A DNA stretch of 64,000 nucleotides from Paulownia fortunei (lineage: Eukaryota; Streptophyta; Magnoliopsida; Lamiales; Paulowniaceae): assembly GCA_019321725.1 (NCBI GenBank), contig CM033113.1, positions 14,384,001-14,448,000 on the forward strand. The letters are read 5' to 3'. The position numbers and the translations under genes were made by a program. Under the pieces are notes generated by a model. It searched no databases, had not been told where the DNA came from, and saw only the letters and a list, made by a program, of their open reading frames with translations. Shown piece by piece: positions 42,032 to 54,250 of the stretch; position 1 is the first letter of the stretch; every line of letters starts with the position of its first letter.

Positions 42032-43635
42032 CTAAATGCATTCATTTCCATGCCCAACATGTATCCTTATGTCTCCTTCAAAAATTTTGCACTAAAGTTC
42101 ACACCTTAGACTCTCTTTTAGGGACAATCATTAATTTTTCTGGCTATAAGGGTTAGGTATATTGAGCTACAAGAAACGAAGTTGAATGGTAATCATTCAT
42201 ATGCTTTGTATATGCCATTACTTGAAGAAGGTTCAATGGGGTATCTAGTGGTGATGATGTGATCAGGTAGGCTTGAAAGCACAAATGAGTCAAAGATGGA
42301 CTAAATCATTTCCAAGTTTGCTTATAATCTAAGATTTCACCTCAGAGGGTAATTAAGCAAGTTCTAGAACACCTCATAATGACCACAAGATTCATTGGAA
42401 GCAAAATCTAAAACAAAGTAATAGGCAATTTATAAGATTTTGACACAACGTGCTCAATGTAGATTCATCATTCCTTACAAAGACTAACTACACATAAGAA
42501 TCGCCATGTTACAAGACTAGCAATCTTCCTTTCCTCTAGACATTATACAATACCAATTAAGGTTCATCTTAGGCCATTGATCATCAAAATAAATCATTCA
42601 ATCTCAAAATATGGTCCTGATCAAGTTTGTCAACAAATACATGCTTGCTCTAGAACTTTCATCACACAAAACATGTAATTACACACAATTCATCCAAAAA
42701 ATTGAAAAAAATGGCTCAATTTTTCACAATACATAGGTTATAATTCCCACCCCAAAATGTGAATAAAACATCATCCTTGATGTTTAAAGTAATAAAAGCA
42801 TAGGGGAAACAAAACTATTCCCTCTTATTTCGAGGTATATCAACAAACACGTGTCCACAGAGCTCTAATGAAAGTCTACACACCACAAGGGAGATGAGAA
42901 CCTACAACTAAGAAGAGAGAAAATGAAAGAACATGGGCAGAAATAATAAAAGTGAAAACAAAAACATAAACAAAGTAACGCAATAGCTAAACAAAAGAAA
43001 GCTAAACATGCATAAATCCATGAAGGGAACATGCTTAAAAAACTAACTAAGAAATTATTCAAAAGCAAAGGAAAAGGGGCTTGAGTTGACCTCCAGAAGC
43101 GCTTATTTTATAGTCATCAGCCTGACTATCTTTTTGCTCATCCAGGATCGAAAATTAAGTATTTATCATGCCACACCTTTGTATGCTCTAAAAGTATAGG
43201 TAATCCTTTCGAAAAGGAGGCGAGGATGACCCGGAGTAGCATCAAGGGCTTTTTGGACATGAACAAATATATCCCCTAGTACTAAGAATGGTAGCATGGT
43301 AAAGATGTAACTATCCTTTCTATATTAAAGATGAAAAAATATGTACAACACACGAAATGGTCACCATTTTGAAGTACATCTTTAATCACCCTAGTAATCC
43401 TTGATTCATCGAGTGCAAGTTTTCTGAAATTAGAAAATGGTGCTGAATTAATGCTTGTATCTATCTAAACCATACAATGCTATTTAATGGTAGATTCTCC
43501 ATTTAAGTAAGGGGTAATGGAACTTCCTGAATTGTTAAGCACTTGGGATGGCTTCTCTTGTAAGATGGCATTACATTTTTCAGTAGTCTCGCTCTCCTTT
43601 AGTTTTTGTTTATGTGAGATGATGTTCTCATGATG
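42032..43635 (-). other. Decayed gypsy 3' region on minus, tentative
   Basis: No long ORF. On minus, 'taagcgcttctggaggtcaa' (about 43086-43108) resembles the phrase that often ends the pol frame of some plant gypsy elements. The AACATCA/TGATGTT palindrome (42767-42784) followed by TTTTGGGGTGGG parallels the palindrome and G-run at 18816-18855. No LTR boundary seen. The left ~650 bp are unassigned AT-rich. Confidence 0.35.
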
Positions 43636-44675
43636 CACTTCACCTAAGTCATGATGCATTACTAGGTGCTTCCCATGATTTGTGGGTTCTTGGAATTAAT
43701 GGGTTAATTCCAAAATGATTAATTAATCAAAATAATTGATTTGTTCAATTAAGTCACTAGAATCATGAACCCATGGCTAGCTTAGTGAACCTAAGGGGTC
43801 ATACACTATGTTGGAAAGAGTACACTTCTAGCTAGGATATATCCAAGAGTCGGATCAAATTAATTAATTTGGGGCTCAAATTAATTTTAGGAGTTAAATT
43901 AATTTATTTAATTAAATAATTATATTATTTAATTGGACACAATAAGATTAGGGAGCCCATGTGGAGCTAATTAATTAATTGATAAGTAGGGTAAAATTAT
44001 TTAAGGAGTTAAATTAATCTATTTAATTAAATAATGTGGTTATTTAATTGAACCTAATATAATTAGAAGCCCTACATATGATCAAGTTAAATAATTGATA
44101 TGATCAATTAATTAAATTAGGCATATTAAATAATAAGAGTATTTCATAGTTTCTAATATGATTAGAAATTTCAATTGAAACTAATTAATTAATTGATTTG
44201 ATCAATTAGTTAAGTTGAGCTTATTTAATTAATAGAGATCAATTAATTGAACTTAATTAAATTAATTGAAGTCCAAGCCCAAGTTAATAGATAGCCTATT
44301 AGGAAGTTTAATTATAAGAATCAAGCTTGTCTTAGAGTTTGATAAAAAGAAAGAATAAAAAGAGGATATGAACAACTGGAAACATAGTGGGATTAGGATT
44401 GAAAAAGTCCTATATAAGAACTCCCCTTTGTGGCAAATTATGTGAGGCTTTTAAAGCTAAAAATCGGACAGCAAGAAAGCAAGAAAACCGCCCTCTTCAT
44501 CCTTTTCTTTGATTCCCTTTCTCTATAATCCAAATTAATATATTTATTTTAATATGTATTCACTTAAATAAACGCGATCGTAAGATTCTCTTTCAAATCG
44601 AGGGGATAAATTTATTTGATAAATTTATGTTTGATAAAAAAATTAATTTTTCGCTACGCATGCCCCTGCAATTTG
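43636..44675 (+). repeat. Copia-A-like LTR, distal ~1 kb
   Basis: Starts within the LTR at the equivalent of about 59060 ('gtgcttcccatgatttgtgg', 'ttgggttaattcc' block) and runs to 'ttttcgctacgcatgcccc', just short of the LTR end. A TATATAAG box at 44411-44418 is the former promoter. Truncated on both sides. Confidence 0.6.
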
Positions 44676-45518
44676 GAACTTAAAGGACTTTCCATTGACA
44701 AGGTGAGCTTGCAAAAGAAGTTTGGGTTTGAATAGAAGATACATGTGGGGGGTTTTCTTATCAAAAATAAAAAATAAAAAATAGCAAAGTGTTAAAAATA
44801 TTAGAAGTTGCAACTAAAAATAAGATGTTTCAAAATTAAAAAGAATGATGAAGAGGGGTCCAATTCAATAACAATAGGCTCTAGTGTTGAAATTCATGGA
44901 GTATGAGAATTCTTCATTGATAAACTCTAGTCTCAAATCCTATGAAGTGTTCAGAAACTTTGTTGCATCCTATCTTTTTATTTCTTGGCCACGCCATTAC
45001 CCTTTGGCCCTATAACAACCTTTGTTGAAGACCTTTGATTTTGCGTGGTGCCTTCGATGTAGTGGAGATTTATACCAAAGAAAGAGCATATAATGTTTAA
45101 CTCTGCCATTAAAGGTTGGGTGATGGTTTTTGTGAGGTTATGTTAGAATTCACTTATTTGAAGCATGTATGATTTCATCATTATTGACATTAAACTATTC
45201 ACACACTCACACTTGAGTATGCTTATTGTGGAAATATATTGACTTTTGAATGACAAAAGGTTAGATGCAACACTTGTTTAATTTCATTTGCACATTACTT
45301 TGTTACTTCCTAAGAATAATGATTGGAAGTTAGTTATCATAAGTGTTTGTGGATATCACCACTGGAAACCCTTACGAGACCATAACTTGTCCTCTGTGGG
45401 CCACCTAGGGGTTTAAAGGCTTATTCCATTTGCTAAATGCAATGGTAATTTTCTATGAAAGTAGATTAGTTTTGTTTTGTTTTAGGCTTGCGTGAGGACG
45501 AGCAAATGTGAGGAAATT
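44676..45518 (+). repeat. Second Athila-like element, 3' non-coding end
   Basis: Collinear with about 19600-20469: 'gcatcctatctttttatttc', 'gtggtgccttcgatgtagtg', 'ggccacctaggggtttaaag'. Everything upstream (5' LTR, gag-pol, any accessory ORF) is missing. Polypurine tract degraded (AATGTGAGGAAATT). Confidence 0.75.
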
Positions 45519-47290
45519 TGATAAGTGCATATTTTGACATATTTTTATATCACATTTTTTATACTTTCCTTGCTTTATTCTTGTCAATACTATAGTTTTA
45601 TTAATATTTTATGTTAGGGAATTAAGGAACAAAAAGAGATCAAAAAGAGCCAAAATAAAAATAAAGAAGATAATACATTTCGTGAGCAAGTTGGGAGATA
45701 ATATTTCATTGGATCAAAGAAGCATCGCAATTAAAAGAAAATGGTCATTTTTATCTATGTCCATCATGTGTAGATCAAAATATATGCAAAAAATCCCTTG
45801 AAAATTACAAGTGACTGTTGGTCTCAAAATAAGCATGTTTTCCAAACTTGTGCAGTTTTCGTATTTTGGGCATAACTCCATGTTCAAAAGCCCTATGGAC
45901 CTAATTCTTACTTCATTTAAAAGGCAAGAGATAAATTAAAAGTTTTCAGTTGGAATCTTAGCCAAATTCATCTTTGAATATAGTAGAAAATTCATCCAAA
46001 TGTATGTATTGAAAATAATCTATCTATGTTGATACATCTCCTTAAATCAATCATAACTTCCTCCCTAAACGTTGGAATTAGGTGATTCAAGTTGAAAAAT
46101 AAAGATGATAGATAAATATAAGATTCACATTGACCAATTCCAAATTAAGTTGATTTTATAGAGAAAAATGTGTGACAAAATTCAGATCTGAAAAGACATG
46201 TAAATTTAGAGCATATTTGAAGTAAACTTGGAGTGCATTTGGAGTGAATTTGGAGATGCCAATTTAGGCTCTATTGTACTATACATAGGGGCTCTTGGAT
46301 GTCATTTAATACACACAAAAATCTTTAGAGAGGGAAAATTAATTTTATTGTTGTCTTTTTTTAGGCTAAGTTTTCTAGTAGTAATGTAAGTTTTGTAGTA
46401 GTCATAGATATGTATTCTCTTGTTTCTCTTCTAGTTTTAGTCTTTTCTACTTCTATTATATCTTTCTAAATTTCATTCAGTTGAGAAGAAAGGTTGAACC
46501 TCTTGATGGAGGAATAGGAATGGTTATAAAGGTGCATAATGTTTAGGTGTATTGTATTATTGTTTTAATTTATTATTGAAATCCTCTTTGTTTTGTTGTG
46601 ATTCTTGATTTATGAGTCATCAAAGGCATAACAAATACTTGGGTTCATTTAGATTATTATACAGTTCTACTCCACTGACTACTAATTTAAAACCTTGATT
46701 TGTTGTAGACAAAGGTGTATGTAAATACTTAATATATGTTGGCGTTAAAACTTTCTTGTTTAGTGGAGATTCTTAATTTTTATCTCTCCAATAGCACAAC
46801 AAATACTTATTTAGCTTATTGTACAGTTATACTCCACCCACTGCTAATATGAAACCTTGATTTGTTATAAACAAAGGTGTGCATAAATAGTTGATCTCAT
46901 AAACAAGTATTGGTGTTAAGAGATATTTTACAAACAGTAAGACAATATCATGATTACCTTAATACATGAGCTATATGATAACATATTTATAATGGAACCT
47001 TCACTATATATGAATTCCAATAGTGGCCTATAAAAAAGGTAAAAAGAATAGATAATCGTTCCTCTATCCAAAACTCAAGAGCAAATCTCTAATCCCCAGT
47101 ACTTTTATTACTTTGATTTCTTAGGTATAGCATAAATTTTTCTTTATATTCTAAAACACATAAAGGCTATCTTTTAATAAGTATAATCTTGAAAACTTCA
47201 AACAATTTCCCTATGCATCGACCTTGGATTCTCGAGAAATTTATTATTCGATACAACCACACTTGAGTTTACAACCTTAAAGTTGTAGCA
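45519..47290 (+). repeat. Second Athila-like LTR (~1.77 kb) with internal duplication
   Basis: Begins TGATAAGTGCATATTTTGAC and ends GTTGTAGCA like 20470-22072, but is more diverged. A segment near 46610-46745 ('aacaaatacttgggttcatt', 'aaaccttgatttgttgtaga') is repeated at about 46795-46900, accounting for the extra length. Confidence 0.75.
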
Positions 47291-47295
47291 TCTGG

Positions 47296-47560
47296 TTCTC
47301 AATGAAAGTTATTATGTGGATTGTTTGGGGTATTGGGAATGACCGAGCATAAAATAGGCAGATAGATTTATGCCAGCATCACAAACCTGTTATTCTAGCT
47401 ATGTTGGAAGCTAAAATAAAGTTGAATGCTCCTATAATGTTTCGTAAGTTTAACTTTTAAAATGTAATTTCAAGTATGTCTGGACATGTCTGGCTACTTA
47501 TGTTTTATTCATTTGTATATGCTAAATGTGAAAAATTAGATAATTTGGTGCTATGGAAAT
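47296..47560 (+). pseudogene. LINE-1b endonuclease N-terminus
   Basis: M-K-V-I-M-W-I-V-W-G-I-G-N-D-R and H-K-P-V-I-L-A-M-L-E-A-K match the opening of the APE-type endonuclease of plant LINEs (usual W-N-x-R-G and E-T-K; here N is replaced and T is Ala). One stop. Cut off by Copia-C at 47560. Confidence 0.7.
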
Positions 47561-48015
47561 TGTTGGAAATTAGATTGGGTTAGGACCCTTGACCCAATTG
47601 ACATCCATATTTAGTTTGATGTCTCCACAATTTGTGTGAGATTGAGTTTCCTAGTTGGACTAGGATTCTACCTTAAGTAGAAATAAATATCTCTAATCTA
47701 CATCCAATAGAATGTGTGAATGAACGTAATTCTCCCATAAACTCTTTTCAATTCTCTCAAATCTTTTTCTCTTTCAGTTATCCTTGGAGCATCATCGTAA
47801 ACTCCAAGGATTTGAGGTGTGTAATTGAGTGAATAACTCTAGTAGTTATTCACCACCAACGAGAAAGATATGTTCGTAGTTCGATCAAAAGGAGGCTGGT
47901 AGACGAGCTTGGTTCGAGATACGTGGATTAACAATCCGCTGCATATAGGTATATCCAATCCATATGAATTATATGAATATTTAATTTATATTATATTATT
48001 GATTAATTTTCTTCA
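47561..48015 (+). repeat. Copia-C 5' LTR
   Basis: 455 bp matching 53397-53854 along its whole length, ending directly before the PBS. Confidence 0.85.
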
Positions 48016-48029
48016 TGGTATCAAAGCCC
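48016..48029 (+). promoter_or_regulatory. Copia-C PBS
   Basis: TGGTATCAAAGCCC, initiator-Met type with one transition (G to A), no gap after the LTR. Confidence 0.82.
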
Positions 48030-48625
48030 ATAGGGCTCGTTCTCGCCATTTCATTTGATTGAATTTATGAATGTGTATATGCTTTAAAAAAAATTATTTT
48101 TTTTAAAGCATAAATTTTTTACTATACGTTGATCTTAATGTATAGATCACGTGGTTAAAATATGGTGAAAATGGATAAATGGTTTGAGAGAAAATTTAAT
48201 TTAAAGTTAGATACTTATTTATATTTAGACTCAAAATCGAACTAGGTTTTGATATTTTTGTTATGAAATTTTTATGTTATGTTGTAGAGCATAAAACAGG
48301 TTCAAAAAGATATAAAATTTGTCAAAAATAGAATTAAAATAAGTGAGATATTAATTTTTAAATTTTTTTTATAGATATTTAATTTTTCTCGTCGGAGAAT
48401 TCATTTGGTCGCTGGAATTGAATGGTCGGTGCTAGATAAGGCGCCGACACTGACATGGCATACTGGCTAACGTGGTATATAGCCACATGGTGCACACACT
48501 TAGGTGGCGTGTTGACATGGCGCCTCTGGCTGATGTGTCATACGACCACGTGGCGCACAATTAACACTTAGCTTGCGCGCACGTGGCGCCTCTGTGGCTG
48601 CCATGTGTTGTTGAAAATAAAATTT
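48030..48625 (+). repeat. Copia-C leader with GC-rich island
   Basis: No ORF. 48430-48610 is a GC-rich island with repeated 'acgtggcgca/gtggcgcc' words; part of it is duplicated at 49735-49835. Confidence 0.6.
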
Positions 48626-48628
48626 GAG

Positions 48629-48695
48629 ACCAACAAGGATTTGAACCTGGTTGTTATTGAGATAGAGAACTACCATTAGACCGCTGCACTCTTTT
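48629..48695 (-). ncRNA. tRNA-like / Pol III box relic, tentative
   Basis: On minus a perfect B box GGTTCAAATCC (48637-48647) follows, at tRNA-like spacing, an A-box-like GGTCTAATGGTAG near 48665-48681. T-arm pairing is 4 of 5. No credible acceptor stem or anticodon arm was found, so it is a tRNA- or SINE-derived relic at best, not a working tRNA gene. Confidence 0.3.
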
Positions 48696-48699
48696 ATTA

Positions 48700-49596
48700 T
48701 ATAAATTGGCTGCGAAATCTATATGATAGTTTTTTGTGCTATTTTTCTAAAAAGTTTTTTGATGTGAATAGATATTATTTTTGACCCTTTAAAAAAATAA
48801 AATTATTGGATTAATTCCAATAGAAATTGATTAAAATATTTTTGCGCATTACGATGCATGCAAATATATTTTTTGTGGGTTAAAATTTTTAATATCAAAA
48901 TACTTTTTGCGCATTAAATTACATATAATTTTTTTTTGCGCATTAGGATGCATGCAAGATTATTTTTATATGATTAATATGTCCATTATGAGTTACGTGC
49001 TTTATTAATTATTATTTTTTATATAATTATGATGCAATTTAAATTTATTTTATGTGATATGAATTATTATATATTGTGAATGAATAGACATTGATATTTG
49101 CGTGCTCATGTAAATTGAATGTTTATTGTTTTATATTATCTCATATTTTTATGAGAGATAATTTGTAGCGGTGGTGGTAATTCGATATTTCTATTTTTTT
49201 ATTTTTGTCTAGATTGATGTAATAGGCTGTGAACCAATGCAATTTTTTATTATTTTCAAGGCATGTATTTACTAGGCTATTTTTGGGAGGCCATGTATAT
49301 CAATTTTAGGGAGATATTTTTTATTTTACTACCATGAGCCAAAATTATCTCAAACATGATGCACCAAATGTCAATGTCATCCATATGGGGCTAATATTTT
49401 ATTGTTCATATTACATATTTGCATTCATAATATATGTGTGGACAAATTTATATTTTATTCATGATTAGTAAATTTTTATTATGTCTTTTATTCAGTGGGA
49501 GATGATTACTAGCTTGAGTTGCGAAATTTTCGATTTCGCTGAGTATAAAGGAATAATAAATAATTTACTTGAATCTAGAATAAAATTTTACACTTT
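48700..49596 (+). other. AT-rich leader or unassigned part of Copia-C
   Basis: Very AT-rich with recurrent 'tttttgcgcatta' words (48841, 48906, 48936) but no coding sequence recognised. Confidence 0.4.
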
Positions 49597-49840
49597 TGGT
49601 TTGATCAAAAGGAGGCTTGTAGACAAGCTTGATTCGGGATACGTGAATCGATAATCCGCTGCGTATAGGTATACCCAATCTACATGAATTATATGAGTAT
49701 TAGATTCATATTATATTGTTGATTAATTTTCTAACAGTGACATCGCTAACATGGCACACTAGCTGACGTGGTATATAGCCACGTGGCGCACACACTTAGG
49801 TGGCGTGCTGACATAGCGCCTCCGGTTAATGTGTTAATAA
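49597..49840 (+). repeat. Duplicated LTR tail and leader piece in Copia-C
   Basis: 49597-49735 repeats the last ~140 bp of the Copia-C LTR ('gatcaaaaggaggcttgtag', 'aatccgctgcgtataggtat'). 49735-49840 then repeats the leader island equivalent to 48450-48550, with the PBS and about 430 bp of leader missing between them. Confidence 0.7.
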
Positions 49841-50540
49841 TTGGTGTGAACAATTGTCAACAATTGGTGTGAGCTACTCCTTGGAGATGTGCAAAAGGCA
49901 CTATATTCGAAATAATCTATTGAATTGATGCACTTATAAGACATTGGTTGAGTGAGTAGATTTGTCCATCTTTCATGTAAGAAACCTTTTAAGTATAAGT
50001 TATATTTGTGTTGCGATTGGCTTAAGGTAGTATTTCTTGTACTTCTTCCATGATTTTTTATTTTAATTATATCATGGCATACGAGGTTAGGAGGATGACT
50101 GTATTAGATGGAGGAGGCTTTATTGGCTAATTCGCTAAGGTCAACCTCCCTCTGCACAAAGTTTTCTAGCGGGAAAAAGCCCGCTGGAAGAAAGAAAGAG
50201 GGTTATTTATTTTCTAGAGCTAGTTCCCTAAAATGAGTGCAGACTTATGAGTATGAGGCACTAAATAGTGCATTCTATCTTTCTTTCTTTGCTATTCGCG
50301 CTATAAGCTACTACACTCTAACTCTCACTAGTCAGAAGCACCAAATTATTTAGAGCGATTCTTGACAGAGGTAGAGAACCACAGGGAGTATGAACATTGA
50401 GATTCAACATACTAATATGAAGTGAGAATAACATGTCTAAATAATTTGGACACATATGTGGGGAAAATGGAATTGTAATTTGAAGGATGATTCTAAATAT
50501 TTCGCAACTAAAGGAGTTTACGAAGAGTGATGAATCAAAC
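49841..50540. other. Unassigned part of Copia-C, including a hairpin
   Basis: No ORF. AGCGGG-AAAAAG-CCCGCT (50168-50185) can form a 6-bp stem. 50090-50330 is less AT-rich than its surroundings and may be foreign. Confidence 0.3.
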
Positions 50541-51000
50541 ACTTCAAAATGAGTCAATTGATATGATGGCACAAATTGATTTGTATCTCAATTAGAAAGA
50601 TGCAATCTTGATTGCGGCCTACATAATGAAAATTGTGCCTCCAAGTGAATTCTCCAACTTTCAATGAGCTGTGATGTGGCAGCAAGCGCAAATTAGTGGG
50701 TTTATGCCTATTTAAGTTCAAGAATCTATGTTCTCAAAAGTGATGAACACCTTGATGGAGAAATTATAAAAATTAAGTCGCACAGTATAGATTTTCTCAT
50801 GGAGGAATTACGGGCATATAAGAAATCAAATAAAATCTTGTGCTATACGAGTTGTAAGATTCTTGAAGTGGCACTCAATTTTCTAGTGAGGATGTTTTTT
50901 TAAAACTCATTTAATAATTACTAGAATAGTGGGAGCGATCCTAAGTCAGTGGGAGTGTCTCACTTAAAAATGAGTCTCATATTCCACAAGTAAGAAGAAG
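50541..51000 (+). pseudogene. Copia-C gag remnant
   Basis: Broken frames with D-A-I-L-I-A-A-Y-I-M-K-I-V-P-P-S-E-F and later M-N-T-L-M-E-K-L suggest copia gag, but stops are dense and no zinc knuckle was found. Confidence 0.4.
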
Positions 51001-51079
51001 TGCACATGAGTTGTTCTCCATCACCTATATGAGATTAAGTGGGTATCCTTCATGACTACTTTTGTGGATGTTGATGAGC

Positions 51080-51870
51080 AATTTAGACTTTTGACTTCAC
51101 TTGATAGTTTAAGGGAATAGCTGCTATGAAGGAAAAGATGAGCCTAATGACTAAGAACAAAGTCTAGGGCTGGTTAATCTTCTGTTTAAGTGCAAGGCCA
51201 TTAGAAACATGTGGTTTCTAGAGGTCAAGTGCAAAGTAGATAGGTTGATTAACATTTGTATAGCTCAATCAAGGGCAAAATTTTTACGCCTAATTATGGA
51301 GCATAAATTTTTGAGATGTTCTACCTAAGTGGTGAGATCGCCTCAATACGTCAAGATGCTATTAGTTATTGCCACTTTTATCTAGGTTTGTCCTGGACGA
51401 TTGAGGTTGACATATATAAATGAGGAGTGGATGATGAGATCTATGTAGATTGCCTAATGAATTCAAGAAGTGGGGCAAGAGCATAAAGATTGCTGATCGA
51501 GAAGCTCCATTTGTAACTTGAATTATCGTCTAAAAAGTGGTGCTATCGATTTCATCGAGCTATCACTCTGGTAGGCTTACGATGGTTGAATAAGATCATT
51601 AAATATATATCAATATAAATAAGAGAATTTAATTCTCACTGTATTTGGGCAATAGTATAATTGCCAGAAGGGACATGAAGGTGTCTCCGATTAGTAGTGG
51701 TTGTCATTTATATTTGACTGAACATAGGAAAAGTAGATGTATACTTGTTATTATGATACCGAATTTTTGTATGCATCTCACCAATCCTATTGACACTTCA
51801 TGGTTAAAGATTATGCTCTTAGTTAGATTGAAATACCTTGAGATGGAAGAAGAAAAGAAATGCTAGCTAG
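51080..51870 (+). pseudogene. Copia-C reverse transcriptase remnant
   Basis: From about 51124: M-K-E-K-M-S-L-M-T-K-N-K-V-W, the RVT_2 start. Near 51320-51340 a D-V-L-P-K-W relic of the E-V-F-S-P-V-V motif; near 51530-51560 S-S-K-K-W-C-Y-R-F-H-R-A-I (usual Q-A-S-R-x-W-Y-x-R-F). Y-V-D-D not found intact. Many stops. Confidence 0.55.
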
Positions 51871-52450
51871 TATTATACAAGCATTGTAGAAGGTTTGATG
51901 TGTACTGGTGTGTACTCAACTAGTACTGTGCTTGATAATTAGATTATTAGTGAGTGGATATCAAAGTCATCATTGACGCAATAATGTGATGCTGTCAAGT
52001 AGATACTTAGATATCTTAATAGAGTGGTTTGAGATTTGTTGGAGACAATTTGGTATTTTGAAAGGATGCGCATTGTGCGCACATTTGTGAGGCTTTTGTT
52101 GTCTTTGTGATAATAAAGCCACTTTGATATATGTTTTGGGCGCCAAGTATTGTTGGAGGACTAAACATACTAATACCAGTTACCCCTTCACTTAAGAGAG
52201 TACTATGCAAAATTAAATTATTCTAGTTATATTTCTACGAGCGGTTTGATCGCTTATCCCTTGCCTCTGTATGGAGATATGCTCCAAAGACATATGAGTA
52301 GTATGGGATTACGTAGAATTTGATTTTTATGACCAGTGAGAATATATTGTGATTAATGAGTTATATTTGTATTCTCATTATGAGTTTGGTACTAGATTTG
52401 TGAGTTGTCACCAGGCTTTGATTGACCCTCTCACACAGGTAATCGACTTG
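51871..52450 (+). pseudogene. Copia-C RNase H region remnant
   Basis: A few motif relics in pol order after RT: R-Y-L-N-R at about 52008-52025 and I-D-P-L-T-Q near 52418-52440. Too decayed for residue-level analysis. Confidence 0.4.
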
Positions 52451-53390
52451 GCGTTACGATAGCGAGCAGGATGAGACTTAAAGATCGTATCGCATAATTA
52501 AGATTTGTGAATGATCGCCTTTACGCTTGGAGCAACGAGGAAGGTTAATATGTATAACTAAGAGTAGCCTTAGCTTGGAGGCTAAGATGAGATCAGAGTT
52601 GATCGATTATGAAGAAGTATGTCCAAACATCATAATAAGCTTGTTCTCAGCTGAACGTGCAAACTGCAAGAAGACATTTTGGAGAGTGACTTCTGGTGGT
52701 ATGTAGGTCGGTTGCTGTGAGAGCGACTGGACTTAGGTTCATATGATGTTAAAAGCATGACATGCCTAAATTGAGTGGGAGCTCCACCATAGCATGTATT
52801 CATATTACATGTGCTTTGAGATGACCTCTTATGAAAAAGTGACTGAATAGGTCCCTGCTTCGTCACTATGTGAGCCTATATTATTTTTGTACCCTTTGGG
52901 ACTCTGGACTTTGTCATGAGGTGTAAGCTTGATGACGCTACTTTAGCATGTTTCCAATGGCCATGCATGATTCGGTCTATCGGAGCATGTCTAGGAAAGC
53001 TGTCAAGACCAAGCTGATTGGCATGAGAGGCCAAAAAAGAACTAGGTTGGTAATGCACTTATGTTCTATGGTTCATAGCCCGTGCGACTATGTCGAAATG
53101 TGTTTGACTAGTCATGAATATAGATATATATTTGAGTAGGTCGAGCATGCTCTATTTTTTCATTGAGGGATCTAGAGATGCTTGATTGGGTGTGACCACT
53201 TAATTTGGATTACACAGCGAGCTATTGAGTTGTATGGTTATGTTAGTTTGGTGATGACTTAATATAACTCTCCTCACTTATGCTTTCTCGCTTGGTCGCA
53301 CACCTCATTTTCTATATGAAGGGACTAGCATAAGATTGAGAAATTGTATGATGATGAGATTCAAGGAGATCGAGTCAAATATGTATGAGT
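52451..53390 (+). other. Copia-C 3' region, unassigned
   Basis: About 940 bp between pol relics and 3' LTR. Short open frames on both strands (52630-52866 minus, 52948-53139 plus) show no recognised domain and are probably chance. It ends in a weak purine tract GAGTGGGATA. Confidence 0.4.
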
Positions 53391-53396
53391 GGGATA

Positions 53397-53854
53397 TATT
53401 GGAAATTGGATTGGGTTTAGGACCCTTGACCCAATTGGCATCCATATTTAGTTGGATGTCTCCATAATTTGAGTGGGATTGAGTTTCCTATTTGAACTAG
53501 GATTCTACCTTAAGTAGGAATAAATATTTCTAATTCTCATCCAATAGAATGTGTGAATGAATGTAATTCTTCCATAAATTCTCTCCATATTCTCTCAAAT
53601 CTTTTTCTATCTTAGTCTTCCTTGGAGTATCACCATAGACTCCAAGGATTTGAGGTGTGTAATTGAGTGAATAACTTTAGTAGTTATTTATCACCAATGA
53701 GAAAGATATATTTGTGGTTCGATGAAAAGGAAGATGGTAGATGAGTTTGATTCGGGATACGTGAATCAATAATCCATTGCGTATAGATAAAGCTAATCCA
53801 CATGAATTATATGAATATTTGATTCATATTATATTGTTGATAAATTTTCTTACA
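53397..53854 (+). repeat. Copia-C 3' LTR
   Basis: 458 bp, first bases TATTGG (from TGTTGG), ends TTCTTACA; partner of 47561-48015. Confidence 0.85.
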
Positions 53855-54250
53855 AGAAGAACTAAGAAAGTTAGATCACTGTAATTCCCCATGGTTAGTG
53901 AGTGGGGACTTTAACCCATCTTGCATGCTCATGAGAAGAAGGGAGGTAGGGCTCTAAAGCTAAGATCAATAAAGGATTTTGCCATTATGTTGTTGGATTG
54001 CTCTCTAGAGGATGCGGGTTGGTGTAGTAACCAATTATTCCAGAGGCTTGATTGTGTCCTTATTTTCTCTCATTGGTGGGAGGTTTTCCTAATAACTGAG
54101 GTTAAGCACTTTGTACGTGGACATTCTTGTCATGCTCCGATATTAGTCTGCTTAGGCGTTCCTATGGAACATTCTCTAGTTTGATTTCAATTTTTGAATG
54201 CATGGGTTAAACATCTTAATTTTATCAAAGGCTCCCTACGAAGATTGTGT
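53855..54250 (+). pseudogene. LINE-1b endonuclease C-part
   Basis: S-P-W-L-V-S-G-D-F-N, the catalytic G-D-F-N of APE endonucleases, at about 53887-53917. A frameshift follows, then L-H-A-H-E-K-K-G-G-R. Further on Q-L-F-Q-R-L-D-C-V-L and R-G-H-S-C-H-A-P-I-L-V replace the usual L-D-R and S-D-H-x-P motifs. Confidence 0.75.

Larger units (their letters stand above)
47561..53854 (+). mobile_element. Copia-C, Ty1/copia element, 6.3 kb
   Basis: LTRs 47561-48015 (455 bp, TGTTGG...TTCTTCA) and 53397-53854 (458 bp), PBS at 48016, a leader, a heavily decayed gag-pol, and a weak polypurine tract. Flanks GAAAT/AGAAG do not give a perfect duplication, but the interrupted endonuclease frame of the LINE confirms the insertion. 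Distinct family from Copia-A (LTRs four times shorter). Confidence 0.82.

Noticed and set aside
42865..43068. Hydrophobic minus-strand 67-codon ORF
   Set aside because: Phe/Leu/Cys run comes from T-rich 3' untranslated sequence; no family match or neighbours to support a membrane protein.
48629..48695. Functional tRNA gene
   Set aside because: Only a B box and weak A box; no acceptor stem or anticodon arm.
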